From Planctomycetota bacterium (GTDB lineage Bacteria > Planctomycetota > UBA8742 > UBA2392): a stretch of 36,720 nt of DNA. The stretch covers positions 1 through 36,720 of the forward strand of contig JAJVIO010000042.1 in NCBI GenBank assembly GCA_022071975.1. Reading direction: 5' to 3'. Position numbers and translations under genes: made by a program. Below, piece after piece: positions 7,638-15,825 of the stretch. Under the pieces are notes generated by a model. It made no database searches. It saw only the letters and a program-made list of their open reading frames with translations, and had not been told where the DNA came from. Each line of letters begins with the position of its first letter. Position 1 is the stretch's first letter.

Positions 7638-8294
7638 TCAGGCCGCGTAGGCGAGGTAGTGGAACACCCAGGCGTGGTCGAACCAGGCGTTGCCTGAAGA
7701 GGTGCCCTCCAGGCCCACGGTCAGGTAGCTCGCGCCCGTGGGCTGCAGGTGGCTGGCCTCGAGACTGCCGTCGCGCTTCCACCAGTGGCCGCCGGATACG
7801 CTCGAGTTGCTGCCCTCGAACTCGAACACGTGAAACGCGCCGTCCGTGGCCCAGGTCTTCACCACCGGTGTTGCGCTGCCCATCACATAGGTGATCTGGC
7901 CTTCCTCGACGGTGACGGACGCCACCACCGCGCCGCCGGCCGCGTTGCGCAGCACGAAGCTGGCGCTGGCGCCGCTGCCGGGCGCGGGGTCGATGGCGAT
8001 GCTGACACGGAAGTGGGCGCTGGCGTCCAGGGGCGCGGATATCAGCCCCGATGCGGCCCCGGTGTTGTCCAGGCGCATGGCTGGCGCGGGCGCGCCGACC
8101 GTAAGGTCCTGCACCAGCGTGCCGGTGCCGGTGATGGTCCAGCTGGAGGTCGGGAACGTGGCCGCGTCGAACTGCTCGAGCAGCAGGTCCTGGGTGGCCT
8201 TGCGTTCCTCCGGCTGCACGTCTTCCGGGCAGGCGCTCACGGCCAGCGCCAGCAGCACCAGGGCGGCGGCCTGCAGTGTGCGGGTTGGTTTCAT
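7638..8294 (-). CDS. Putative lipoprotein with beta-sandwich (lectin-like) body, unknown function
   Basis: The product has 218 residues. Residues 1-22 form a lipoprotein signal peptide ending in the lipobox AVSAC, so the mature protein would begin at Cys and be lipid-anchored. The rest is rich in Ser, Thr, Gly and Ala with alternating strands (for example FRVSIAIDP, SASFVLRNA, VASVTVEEG), the pattern of a LamG or concanavalin-like sandwich. No catalytic motif is seen. ATG 8294 (MKPTRT) is chosen because it gives a normal lipoprotein signal; an ATG at 8321 adds nine residues. It is divergent from the isomerase gene at 8369; a TATACT hexamer lies on this strand at 8337-8342. Confidence 0.6.
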   Translation of the reverse strand: MKPTRTLQAAALVLLALAVSACPEDVQPEERKATQDLLLEQFDAATFPTSSWTITGTGTLVQDLTVGAPAPAMRLDNTGAASGLISAPLDASAHFRVSIAIDPAPGSGASASFVLRNAAGGAVVASVTVEEGQITYVMGSATPVVKTWATDGAFHVFEFEGSNSSVSGGHWWKRDGSLEASHLQPTGASYLTVGLEGTSSGNAWFDHAWVFHYLAYAA

Positions 8295-8368
8295 ATTGAA
8301 CCTGCCGATCCCTGCGGCCATGCTGTTTGGCGTGGAACAGTATACCCCGTGACAAGCAGGATGCCCAA

Positions 8369-9226
8369 ATGAGCTTTCGACTGGCCTTTGCTAGCAACGC
8401 CATGAAGCGCTACTCGCTGGATGAGGCGATCGACCTGGTTGCCGACGCCGGCTACCAGGGCATCGAGATACTGCTGGACACACCCCACGCCTTCCCGCCG
8501 CAGGTGAAACCCGCCGACATCAAACGCTGGCGCGAGAAGCTCGCCGCGCGCAAGCTGGCCGTCTCCAACTGCAACGCCTTCATGCTGTACGGAATCGAGG
8601 GCTGCCACCGCCCCAGCTGGTGCGAGCGCGACCCCGCCCGCCGCAAGCTGCGCATCGAGCACACCCGCCAGTGCCTGCACCTCGCGGCCGAGCTGGGCGC
8701 CCCCACCATCAGCACCGAGCCGGGCGGGCCCATCGACGAGGGCGTCACGCGCGAGCAGGCCGCCGACTGGTTTGAAGAGGGCATCCGCAGCGTGCTGCCC
8801 GACGCGCAACAGGCCGGCGTGCGCCTGTGCATCGAGCCCGAGCCCGGCCTCTTGATTGAACGGGCCGGCGAATACGAAGCCTTCATGGGGCGTTTTAAAG
8901 GCGACCCGGTGGCCGAGCAGTGGCTGGGGCTGAACTTCGACGTCGGCCACTTCTACTGCGTGGGCGAAGACCCGGCCGTGAACGCGGCCAAGTTCAAAGG
9001 CCGCATCCACCACATCCAGATCGAGGACATCGCGGCCGACCGCGTGCACTTCCATTTAGTGCCGGGCGACGGCGCGATCGACTTCGACGAGTTTTTTAAA
9101 CAGCTGCGCCGGGCTGACTACAACAACGGCTGGATCACCGTCGAGCTGTACACCTTCGAACACAAGGCCATAGAGGTAGCGCAGCGGGCCCGCCAGTTCC
9201 TGCTGCCATATACGTCCAAACCGTAG
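8369..9226 (+). CDS. Sugar-phosphate isomerase/epimerase-like TIM-barrel protein
   Basis: The product has 285 residues, a normal length for the xylose-isomerase-like (AP endonuclease 2) TIM-barrel family. Metal-site elements are in order: CIEPEPG (Glu), NFDVGHF (Asp, His), the IHHIQIED block, then FHLVPGDGAID and ITVELYTF (Glu). These proteins isomerise or epimerise sugars, inositols or related ketoses in the cytoplasm; the substrate cannot be named. ATG 8369 is chosen since AGCAGG lies upstream and the following residues form the first barrel strand (FRLAFASNAM). The stop codon TAG is the last part of the GTAG that opens the downstream REP hairpin, so the transposon unit abuts this gene exactly. 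Confidence 0.8.
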   Translation: MSFRLAFASNAMKRYSLDEAIDLVADAGYQGIEILLDTPHAFPPQVKPADIKRWREKLAARKLAVSNCNAFMLYGIEGCHRPSWCERDPARRKLRIEHTRQCLHLAAELGAPTISTEPGGPIDEGVTREQAADWFEEGIRSVLPDAQQAGVRLCIEPEPGLLIERAGEYEAFMGRFKGDPVAEQWLGLNFDVGHFYCVGEDPAVNAAKFKGRIHHIQIEDIAADRVHFHLVPGDGAIDFDEFFKQLRRADYNNGWITVELYTFEHKAIEVAQRARQFLLPYTSKP

Positions 9227-9250
9227 CCCCCTGCGTAAGCAGGGGGCATC
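9223..9250 (+). repeat. REP hairpin, left end of RAYT unit
   Basis: GTAG, perfect 8-bp stem CCCCCTGC/GCAGGGGG, loop GTAA, then CATC. The TAG of GTAG is the stop codon of the isomerase gene. Confidence 0.9.
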
Positions 9251-9292
9251 AGCAGCAATGACGGACCCGCACGCACAGCGATCATCAAAGTC

Positions 9293-9772
9293 ATGGACCA
9301 GCCCGGTCACTACTTCATCACCTGGACCACCTACGGCACCTGGCTCCATGGCGACGCCCGTGGCTGGCGCAATCGCAAGGACGACTTCTACCCCGGCAAG
9401 CACAAAGCCGACCCGCTGCTTGAGCAGCGCCGCCGCAGGCAACTCAAACATGCGCCAATTAGACTGACGCCCGAGATGCGCGTCGCAGTCGATGCAGCCA
9501 TTCGCGAGGTCTGCGAGTTCCGGGGCTGGCAGCTGCATGCCCTGAACGTGCGCTCAAACCACGTGCACGTCGTGGTCACGGCCGACAAGCCGGTCGATGA
9601 CGTGCTGCGCGACTTCAAGGCGTACGGCACGCGGCGCCTGCGGCGGAACGGCCTGCTGCCTGCGGATCACGAGGTGTGGACCGAGGGCGGCGACAAGGTG
9701 TTCCTGCATGCCTGGGCCGACATCGAACAGTGCTCTCATTACGTTCTGCATCGGCAGGATGGTCCGCGTTGA
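9293..9772 (+). CDS. REP-associated tyrosine transposase (RAYT, Y1/IS200-like family)
   Basis: The product has 159 residues, in the RAYT range. The HUH metal-binding motif is NHVHVVV at 89-95 (His90, His92). A late tyrosine in CSHYVLHRQ (Tyr150) is the candidate nucleophile. The N-terminal HYFITWTTYGTWLHGD block and the GGDKVFLHAWADIEQ segment are typical of this transposase group. The family nicks and joins single-stranded DNA at GTAG-marked REP hairpins and is usually single-copy and domesticated rather than a free insertion sequence. ATG 9293 is the only sensible start. The frame is intact. It may have generated the REP copies seen here. Confidence 0.88.
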   Translation: MDQPGHYFITWTTYGTWLHGDARGWRNRKDDFYPGKHKADPLLEQRRRRQLKHAPIRLTPEMRVAVDAAIREVCEFRGWQLHALNVRSNHVHVVVTADKPVDDVLRDFKAYGTRRLRRNGLLPADHEVWTEGGDKVFLHAWADIEQCSHYVLHRQDGPR

Positions 9773-9806
9773 TGCACTTCCGGGGTATTCGCATGCCCGG
9801 GATGCC

Positions 9807-9834
9807 GATGCCCCCTGCTTACGCAGGGGGCTAC
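9807..9834 (-). repeat. REP hairpin, right end of RAYT unit (inverted)
   Basis: It is the exact reverse complement of 9223-9250, ending in CTAC (GTAG on the minus strand). Confidence 0.9.
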
Positions 9835-9873
9835 GCACTAACTAAATCTCCCTTGGTGCGTTAAACAGGAAGC

Positions 9874-11568
9874 ATGGATGACGCCTCTTCGTCTCGGGCC
9901 GCTTGGCTGGTTCCGCTGATCGCTTTGCCGGTCGTGATCGGCCTGGCGGTGGGGGGCTATTTTCTGCTGCAGGCGCCGGCCGTCACCACTTCCGGCAACG
10001 CGCCCGAAAACCGCGCGGCCGTGATCCCGGACCTCGGCTCGCGCGGCCAGCCCATGCGCGAGGCCGCAAACGACGAAGCGCCGGCCGAGAACAACGACGA
10101 AACGCCGGCCGGCAACGACGGCGGCGGCGAAACACCGGAGCCCGAGCCCGAGGCTGCCAACAGCGCGCGCGAAATCGACATCTGGCTCAGCAACCTGGCC
10201 ATCGCCACCCGCGCCTCCGACCGCAAGGGCGTCGCGCTCAACCAGGACATGCTGGCCAAGGCACGGCCGCACGAGCTGGTGGACGAGCGCGTGCGCGCGG
10301 CCCTGGACAGCGAGCAGAACGCCCTGGTGCGCATCCAGTATCTTTTCGCGTTCCATGACCCGCTGCGCAAGCTGGACTGGGCCAAACACGTCCACGACAC
10401 GCGCACGGGCAAGCTGCTTGGCACGGACGACCAGTTCGCCGGCGGCGAAATCGAAGAGCTGAAGCTGATCGCCCAGACGCTGTTCGAGTCATTGGTGGAA
10501 AGCTGGCAGCGCGACGAGACCGGCGACGCCCGGTTGATGGCCCTGCTGCGCAACCTGCTGGACACCGAGAAGCCCGACTGGCTGCTCGAGCTTGCTGTGG
10601 CGCACGCTTTCGCGCCCATGATTGAAAGCCACATGGTCAGCTTCGCGCGCGCCCTTGAGCAGGAGTTGCGCAACGCGCTCAAGCGCCGTAAGGCCGAGCG
10701 AACGTTGCGCGAGTGGCAATTCTTCGCCTTCGTGCTGACCTTCGAGCCGCACACCCAGGTTCTAGCTGAGCTGGAACTGAGCGAGTGGTGGGATTACGCC
10801 AGCGCGCTGGCGTTGCTGTACGACGGGCGCGGGCAGCCGGGCCATGTTCGCGCAGTCGCGCCGACGGTCGAATGGGTCAACGACTTCATCTCCAGCGACG
10901 AGATTCCCAAACTATTCGCCCGCCTGTTGCAGGGCGCTATGCCCGCCGAAGACAAGCGCCTGTTGATCCAGCGCATTGCCGCCTACGACGTGCCCGACGG
11001 CCGCGCGATGATCGAGGCCGGGTTGGCGCGCAAAGACGCCAACTACCCCGACTACCTGACCGCCTTCGGCAGCTTCGCCGCCGATGATTCCGACCTGCAG
11101 CGCCTGACCGCCGCCGCCGACGACCCGGACGTGGCGGCCGCGCAGGGCGCGATCGAGGGCCTGCGCCAGAGCTCGCTGGCCGCCGCCGACGCGGAGCTGC
11201 GCAAGGTGCTGGAGCAGGGCACCAACCTTGGTGTGAAGTCGCAGGCGCTGGGGGCGCTGCTGTCGCGCGCGCCCGACAAGACAGCGCTGCTGGAGGAATA
11301 CCTCGACCCCAACAAGGACTCGTCGCTGCGCGCGGTGGCCGCGGCCGCGGTGCCGCTGACTGACGTCGCGCGCCTGCAGCGCGTGGCCGAGGAAGACCTG
11401 TCGCCCACGGTGCGGCTGGCGGCGCTGAACCGGGTGGGAAGTATCACGCCGGCCTCTGAGCGCGAGCGCAAAGACCTGCACGGCTGGTTCGTGAAGATGA
11501 AAGACCGCGACAATTCGCCGGTGATCCGCTCCGCGGCACGCAAGTATGCGGAAGCCACGGCGGATTGA
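9874..11568 (+). CDS. Membrane-anchored protein with HEAT-like repeats, unknown function
   Basis: The product has 564 residues. One membrane segment lies at about 11-31 (WLVPLIALPVVIGLAVGGYF) with a short N-terminal cytoplasmic tail. A low-complexity acidic linker follows, rich in Glu, Pro, Asn and Gly (about 60-95). The large C-terminal domain is helical; residues about 385-560 resemble HEAT or armadillo repeats (AAAQGAIEGLRQSS, LRAVAAAAVPLTD, VRLAALNRVGSI). Such folds usually bind other proteins. The start is ATG 9874, with AGGAAG close upstream. It is the first gene after the RAYT unit and is followed by meaB on the same strand after a palindromic gap. I do not recognise a named family. 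Confidence 0.65.
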   Translation: MDDASSSRAAWLVPLIALPVVIGLAVGGYFLLQAPAVTTSGNAPENRAAVIPDLGSRGQPMREAANDEAPAENNDETPAGNDGGGETPEPEPEAANSAREIDIWLSNLAIATRASDRKGVALNQDMLAKARPHELVDERVRAALDSEQNALVRIQYLFAFHDPLRKLDWAKHVHDTRTGKLLGTDDQFAGGEIEELKLIAQTLFESLVESWQRDETGDARLMALLRNLLDTEKPDWLLELAVAHAFAPMIESHMVSFARALEQELRNALKRRKAERTLREWQFFAFVLTFEPHTQVLAELELSEWWDYASALALLYDGRGQPGHVRAVAPTVEWVNDFISSDEIPKLFARLLQGAMPAEDKRLLIQRIAAYDVPDGRAMIEAGLARKDANYPDYLTAFGSFAADDSDLQRLTAAADDPDVAAAQGAIEGLRQSSLAAADAELRKVLEQGTNLGVKSQALGALLSRAPDKTALLEEYLDPNKDSSLRAVAAAAVPLTDVARLQRVAEEDLSPTVRLAALNRVGSITPASERERKDLHGWFVKMKDRDNSPVIRSAARKYAEATAD

Positions 11569-11577
11569 GTCGCGCGG

Positions 11578-11690
11578 AGTGGCACGCGCATCCTGCGCGT
11601 GAGTAGTGCCATCGGCTTCAAGCCGATGCACCAACGTGCTGGAAGCACGTGGCACGAACCACGCGCTGGAAGCGCGTGCCACTGCTCGCC
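11578..11690. repeat. Cluster of small palindromes in the gap before meaB
   Basis: Successive hairpins include CACGCGCATCCTGCGCGTG, CATCGGCTTCAAGCCGATG, ACGTGCTGGAAGCACGT and ACGCGCTGGAAGCGCGT, the last three sharing a GGAAG or TTCAAG loop. GTGGCAC words recur between them. No gene is seen in the gap. Confidence 0.75.
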
Positions 11691-11695
11691 ATACT
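11690..11695 (+). promoter_or_regulatory. Putative -10 (CATACT), leaderless start of meaB
   Basis: CATACT lies exactly six bases before ATG 11702 with no Shine-Dalgarno sequence between. The -35 is not convincing. Confidence 0.45.
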
Positions 11696-11701
11696 GGCCC
11701 C

Positions 11702-12643
11702 ATGGACCTGCTCTCACGCATCAAGGCCCGTGAGACCCGTGCGATCGCGCGGGCGCTGACGCTGGTGGAGAACGGCGACGAGGCCTTCTGCGCCGCGCTG
11801 GACGCCGAGTACGCGAACCTGCCGCACCCGGAGCGCATCGGCATCACCGGCCCGCCCGGCAGCGGTAAGAGCACGCTGACCAGCGCCCTGCTGAGCGAGT
11901 ACCGCAGACAGGGCAGGCGCGTCGGTGTGGTCGCTGTTGACCCGTCAAGCCCCTTCAGCGGCGGCGCCCTGCTGGGCGACCGCCTGCGCATGACCGCCCA
12001 CAGCCTGGATGCCGACGTGTTCGTGCGCAGCATGGCCAGCCGCGGGCGCTTCGGCGGGCTCGCCATCGGCAGCGAGGACGCCTGCGATGTGCTGGCCCTG
12101 GCGGGCTTTGACCCGATCATCGTGGAAACCGTCGGTGTCGGCCAAAGCGAAGTTGACATCGCGCGCCTGGCCGACACTACGGTTGTCGTGCTCACGCCCA
12201 GCGCCGGCGACAGCGTGCAAGCGCTCAAGGCCGGCATCATGGAAATCGCGGAAGTCGTCGCGATCAACAAGGCCGACCGCGAGGGCGCTGAGCGCCTGGA
12301 GGAAGACATCCGCGAAGGCATGGAGTTACGGCCGGAATCGGCGCGCGCCTGGAACCCGCCAATCGTGCGCACGGTGGCCACGCAGGGGCAAGGCGCCAGC
12401 GAGTTGGCGGCCGCGATTGCACAACATCGCACGTTCCTTGAAGGTAACGGGTTACTGGCGGGTGTCAGGCAGAGGCGCGCGGAATCGCGACTGACAGACC
12501 TGGCAGGCGCGGCGCTGCTGGATGCGCTGAAGGGAACGGGGCGCGCGCAGGCCGCATTTGAAAGGCTTCGCGGGCAGGTGCGCGCGCGGCAACTTTCGCC
12601 ACGCGCGGCTGTGAAGGCGCTGCTGCAACAGCTTGCACTGTAG
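11702..12643 (+). CDS. meaB: MeaB/ArgK-family GTPase, methylmalonyl-CoA mutase chaperone
   Basis: The product has 313 residues, the usual length. The Walker A is GITGPPGSGKST at 47-58. The family signature DPSSPFSGGALLGDRLRM follows at 80-97. The switch region is ETVGVGQSE at 142-150 and the guanine-specificity motif is NKAD at 189-192. MeaB proteins use GTP hydrolysis to load and protect adenosylcobalamin in methylmalonyl-CoA mutase or related B12 mutases in the cytoplasm. The mutase itself is not in this window, so partner identity is inferred from the family. The start is ATG 11702 (MDLLSRIKARE); upstream in-frame codons lie in the palindromic gap. The C-terminal helical arm needed for dimerisation is present. 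Confidence 0.88.
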   Translation: MDLLSRIKARETRAIARALTLVENGDEAFCAALDAEYANLPHPERIGITGPPGSGKSTLTSALLSEYRRQGRRVGVVAVDPSSPFSGGALLGDRLRMTAHSLDADVFVRSMASRGRFGGLAIGSEDACDVLALAGFDPIIVETVGVGQSEVDIARLADTTVVVLTPSAGDSVQALKAGIMEIAEVVAINKADREGAERLEEDIREGMELRPESARAWNPPIVRTVATQGQGASELAAAIAQHRTFLEGNGLLAGVRQRRAESRLTDLAGAALLDALKGTGRAQAAFERLRGQVRARQLSPRAAVKALLQQLAL

Positions 12644-12886
12644 TTGATTTCACATCGAAAAATTCGGAGCGCCGCCGGGGGATTTATGGAACTCAAATCC
12701 CGGGGAGTCCGTTTAAGAAATTGAACAGGGACGATTCGGAAGCATGAGGGGACAGACGAGCGACCCTGAATTGAAGGACCAGACGGAAACACAAGAAGTA
12801 AGGAAACGGAAGGACTTCATCAACGCGGTGTTTCTTCAGAAGCACCCTTCTCCACGCGCGCAACGCGCAAGAAAAAACCCTAGAGG

Positions 12887-12955
12887 CTCGATGGCCCCTC
12901 CCCCATATTCCATCGAGCTTTGCAAAGCGAACCCGGCAGCCCCCCTGCCGGGTTC
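12887..12955. terminator. Three successive hairpins; candidate terminator or structured RNA
   Basis: The stems are CTCGATGG/CCATCGAG (12887-12894 with 12910-12917), the palindrome CTTTGCAAAG (12918-12927) and an 11-bp perfect stem GAACCCGGCAG/CTGCCGGGTTC with a CCCCC loop (12929-12955). The last is strong enough for termination in either direction, but no clear T-run follows. It lies in the convergent gap between meaB and hemG. Confidence 0.5.
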
Positions 12956-13044
12956 ATTGCGTTAACCGCGATCGAACACGAAGGAATGAGGTAAAACCGG
13001 CTTGATTGCCTTCCCAGGTTTGTGCGCGGTAAAACAGCAATACG

Positions 13045-13210
13045 CGAAGGACGCAAAGGTGGCGAAGACCGCGAAGCGCAATCTCGTATCAAGCCACTCT
13101 TCGAGTGAGGCAGTGTGACGCGCGTTCAATCCGAAGGAACTATTTCGAATTGTCGCAAGTTGACGGCGATAACGCACTTCGCGTTTCTTCGCTCCTTCGC
13201 TTCTTCGCGT
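13045..13210. repeat. CGCGAAGGACGC-type imperfect inverted repeat
   Basis: The left arm has TACGCGAAGGACGCAAAGG and the right arm TTCGCTCCTTCGCTTCTTCG. The spelling is related to, but distinct from, the ACCGCGAAG modules elsewhere in the window. Confidence 0.6.
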
Positions 13211-13250
13211 GAAAAAAGCTCCAAGCGCGCAGCGCTCAAGCCCGGTTCAG

Positions 13251-14651
13251 TTACTTCAGCAGCGCCGCGCAGGCTTCGTTGGCGTTGCGGATGCAGTCGG
13301 GGATGCCCACGCCGTCGAAACCGTTGCCCGCGATCGCCAGGTTGGTGTACGGCTTCGCCAACTCGCGGATCTTTGCCACGCGCTCCAGGTGCCCCACGTG
13401 ATATTGCGCCATCGCGCCCTGGTGTGAACCCGCCAGCGAGAACAGCGGCTCACCCTTGATGCCCACCAGCGCGCGCAGCTCTTCCAGCGCCACCTGCGTC
13501 TGCTGCCCGGGGCTCATGCGCGCGATCTCGGGCTGCAGCGCGCCGCCCATGAACACCCGCACCACCGCCTTGCCCTCCGGCGCGCGGCCTTCGAATTTCA
13601 CGCTGCTGAAACTGAACGCCACGATGCGCCGCTTCTCCACGGCCGGAATCACCGCGCCAATGCCGTCCATGGCGTGGGCGATCTGCGCGCGCTCGAAGAT
13701 GAAGTTCACCACCGCGGCGCCGGCGTACTCGATGGCGCCCAGCGCGTCGGCCAGCGCGGCGTCGGTGTCGCGCAGCAGCGCCGCCGAGGCGTGAGCCGGC
13801 AGGGCCAGCACCACGGCGTCGGCGGCCAGAGACTCGCCTTCGAGCTGCACTTGCCAGCCAGCTTCCCGCTTCTCCAGGCCCGTCACGCGCGCGCCTTTAC
13901 GAATGCTTTCCCCCGGCAGCGCTGCGACCAGCGCGTCGGGCAGGGTGCTGAGGCCGTTCCTGAACGTGACGAAGAGGCCGTAGCGCGGGCCGGCGGCCTT
14001 GCTGACTTCGCCGCCGCTGGGGGCCTTGGCGGCTTCACTCCTGGCGCGCTTGCGCAGGGCCTTGATCACGCTGCCGTGTTTCCGCTCCATCTCGATGAAG
14101 GCCGGGAAGGTGGCCTTGAGGCTGAGCTTCTCCGGGTCGGCGGTGTAGATGCCGGCGATCATCGGCTGCGCGATGCGCTCAAGCGCTTCACGGCCGAAGC
14201 GGCGGCGCACGAAGCCGGCGAGCGACTCGTCGCTGTCGTCACGGCGCACGCCCGTTAGCAGCTCCAGCGCCATGCGCAGTTTGCCGGGCCAGCTCAGGAT
14301 CGGGGTCTTGATCAGCGCGCGGATCGACATCGGGCTGATCAGGAAGAAGCCCTCGGGCAAACGCTGCAGCGTGCCGTGGTGCAGGATGAAGCTGCGCCGC
14401 ACGCCCTCGCGCGTGCCGATCACCTGGTCGGCCAGGCCGAGCTCGGTGGCGAGTTCCAGCGCGGCGGGCTTGTTGGATGCCCAGCAGTCGGGCCCGGTTT
14501 CCAGCAGGCAACCGTCGTGGTGCACGGTGCCGATCACACCGCCCAGGTGGTCGGAAGCCTCAAGCAGCGTCACGCGCGCGCCCGCCTTGTGCAGGCGGTA
14601 CGCGGCCGTCAACCCGCTGATGCCGCCACCGATCACCACCACGTGCTTCAT
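13251..14651 (-). CDS. hemG: Protoporphyrinogen/coproporphyrinogen oxidase (HemY-type flavoprotein)
   Basis: The product has 466 residues, typical for the FAD-dependent HemY (also called HemG or CgoX) family. The N-terminal dinucleotide site is VVIGGGISGLTAAYRL followed by the Glu in LLEASDHLGG. The C-terminus has the second FAD motif NLAIAGNGFDGVGIPDCI. The enzyme oxidises protoporphyrinogen IX, or coproporphyrinogen III in the coproporphyrin-dependent branch, late in heme synthesis; which branch applies cannot be decided here. ATG 14651 is chosen over the longer frame since it opens the Rossmann strand and has TATACC exactly six bases upstream and TTGAGC 17 bases further. It is divergent from plsC. 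Confidence 0.87.
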   Translation of the reverse strand: MKHVVVIGGGISGLTAAYRLHKAGARVTLLEASDHLGGVIGTVHHDGCLLETGPDCWASNKPAALELATELGLADQVIGTREGVRRSFILHHGTLQRLPEGFFLISPMSIRALIKTPILSWPGKLRMALELLTGVRRDDSDESLAGFVRRRFGREALERIAQPMIAGIYTADPEKLSLKATFPAFIEMERKHGSVIKALRKRARSEAAKAPSGGEVSKAAGPRYGLFVTFRNGLSTLPDALVAALPGESIRKGARVTGLEKREAGWQVQLEGESLAADAVVLALPAHASAALLRDTDAALADALGAIEYAGAAVVNFIFERAQIAHAMDGIGAVIPAVEKRRIVAFSFSSVKFEGRAPEGKAVVRVFMGGALQPEIARMSPGQQTQVALEELRALVGIKGEPLFSLAGSHQGAMAQYHVGHLERVAKIRELAKPYTNLAIAGNGFDGVGIPDCIRNANEACAALLK

Positions 14652-14657
14652 GGCCAC

Positions 14658-14686
14658 GGTATAGAGCAGGCGGCCCGGATGCTCAA
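14658..14686 (-). promoter_or_regulatory. Putative leaderless promoter of hemG
   Basis: TTGAGC (14681-14686), a 17-base spacer, TATACC (14658-14663), then six bases to ATG 14651. This is the best two-box match among the leaderless candidates. Confidence 0.55.
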
Positions 14687-14779
14687 TGAAGGGCAACGTG
14701 GTTGAAGCCTGAAGCTTTCCGATGTTTGATCCGGGCACAGGCATTTACATAACGATGTTATTAGTGTTGACTAGGTTCC

Positions 14780-15601
14780 ATGAGCCGCGACGATTACGTC
14801 CTCGTTGACCAGACACGCCCCACCGGCTGGCGCGGCTGGATCTATCGCACCGCCGTGAACCTCGCGGCCGCGATGGGCCACGTGCTGTTCTTCTGGAAGG
14901 TCGAGGGTACCGAGAACATCCCGCGCGATGGCGGCCTGCTGGTGGTCGCCAACCACCCCAGCTTCCTTGAGCCGCCCTCGCTGGTCTGCGTGATGATCTA
15001 CTTCGCCGACCGCGACGTCTCGATCATGGCCTGGCACAAACTGTTCCACATACCGGTCGTGCGCTTCTTCACCCGGACCTACAAGGCCTACCCGGTCAAC
15101 CGCGAAAACCCCGGGCGCGGGCCCTACCACACTCTGCTGCACATCCTGAAGTCCGGCGCCGCCGCCGGTGTGTTTCCCGAAGGCAGCCGCTCCACAGGCC
15201 GCCTGATGGGCCCCTGGAAGCCGGGCGCCCTGCGCGCCGCGTTTGCCACCAAGGCGACCATTCTGCCGATCACGTTTGTCACGGCCGGCGAGTTCTGGCC
15301 GCGCAGCTCGTGGCGGCCGCGGCTGTTCCGGAAGCACCACATCAAGATCCACGCGCCGCTGACTTATGAGCAGTACACGGCCGACATGCCTGACGGCGCG
15401 CGGGACAAGGAGTGGCAGGAGACCGTGGCGGAACAGATCCGGGAGATCATCAACGGGCCGATCCTTGAGCGCATGGAAGAAAACCAGCGCAACATTGAGC
15501 AGAAGGTGATCGCGGGCGATCCGCTGAGCCAGGCGGAGCAGAGCCCGATCACGCAGCGCGAAGCGCGTTATGAAGAGGCGCGGGCAAGGCTGAGCGCTTA
15601 G
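14780..15601 (+). CDS. plsC: 1-acyl-sn-glycerol-3-phosphate acyltransferase family protein (PlsC-like)
   Basis: The product has 273 residues. The acyltransferase motif I is NHPSFLE at 58-64, where the usual NHxxxxD has Glu in the last place. The motif III block is VFPEGSRS at 131-138. The family transfers an acyl chain to lysophosphatidic acid or related lipids at the inner membrane. The N-terminal segment 20-40 is amphipathic and may dock on the membrane. The C-terminal 60 residues are charged and helical. The start is ATG 14780; no good Shine-Dalgarno sequence is present. It is divergent from hemG. The Asp-to-Glu change makes the exact acceptor less certain. Confidence 0.78.
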   Translation: MSRDDYVLVDQTRPTGWRGWIYRTAVNLAAAMGHVLFFWKVEGTENIPRDGGLLVVANHPSFLEPPSLVCVMIYFADRDVSIMAWHKLFHIPVVRFFTRTYKAYPVNRENPGRGPYHTLLHILKSGAAAGVFPEGSRSTGRLMGPWKPGALRAAFATKATILPITFVTAGEFWPRSSWRPRLFRKHHIKIHAPLTYEQYTADMPDGARDKEWQETVAEQIREIINGPILERMEENQRNIEQKVIAGDPLSQAEQSPITQREARYEEARARLSA

Positions 15602-15632
15602 GGGTGCGGCGCTCTGGTTCGACTGCGGGTTT

Positions 15633-15742
15633 AACAGCGAAAAACCAATGACCAATAACCAATAACCAATTTCCAATTGGTCTGCGTTGGCCGATCCACG
15701 CCTCATTGGCAATTGGCAATTGGTAATTGGTAATTTGCTGTT
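15633..15742. repeat. AT-rich inverted repeat, family 'AACAGC-ACCAAT'
   Basis: The left arm has AACAGCG, then ACCAATAACCAATAACCAAT. The right arm has CAATTGGTAATTGGTAATTT and ends GCTGTT. It shares its ends with 6162-6249. It occupies most of the gap between plsC and the GH18 gene. Confidence 0.8.
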
Positions 15743-15825
15743 CCTGCCGCAGACAAAACGCCGCGAATCACCCGATCCGCTGAATCCGCTTCCGCTCCAA
15801 TGCCGATACTCATCCTCGGGGTTGC

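Larger units (their letters stand above)
9223..9834 (+). mobile_element. RAYT/REP unit: tyrosine transposase gene framed by inverted GTAG hairpins
   Basis: The 612-bp unit is bounded by perfect 28-bp inverted repeats at 9223-9250 and 9807-9834. Each is itself a GTAG plus hairpin sequence. It encloses a single Y1 transposase-like gene (9293-9772). REP-associated tyrosine transposases are known to recognise a GTAG tetranucleotide next to a REP hairpin, and this unit has just that layout. Two more copies of the hairpin without a transposase lie at 755-782 and 876-903. Confidence 0.85.
12644..13250. other. 607-base gap without a convincing gene
   Basis: The 5' part (12644-12880) has a small hairpin GGGATTT/AAATCCC near 12679-12701 and one short frame (12744-12965) with no recognisable protein features. 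A run of three hairpins follows at 12887-12955. From about 13045 to 13210 lies a CGCGAAGGACGC/CTTCGCTCC-type inverted repeat related to the other intergenic families. meaB and hemG converge on this gap. Confidence 0.6.

Noticed and set aside
12744..12965. A possible 73-residue protein between meaB and hemG
   Set aside because: It has no ribosome site, a very basic and proline-rich end that overlaps two hairpins, and no recognisable domain.
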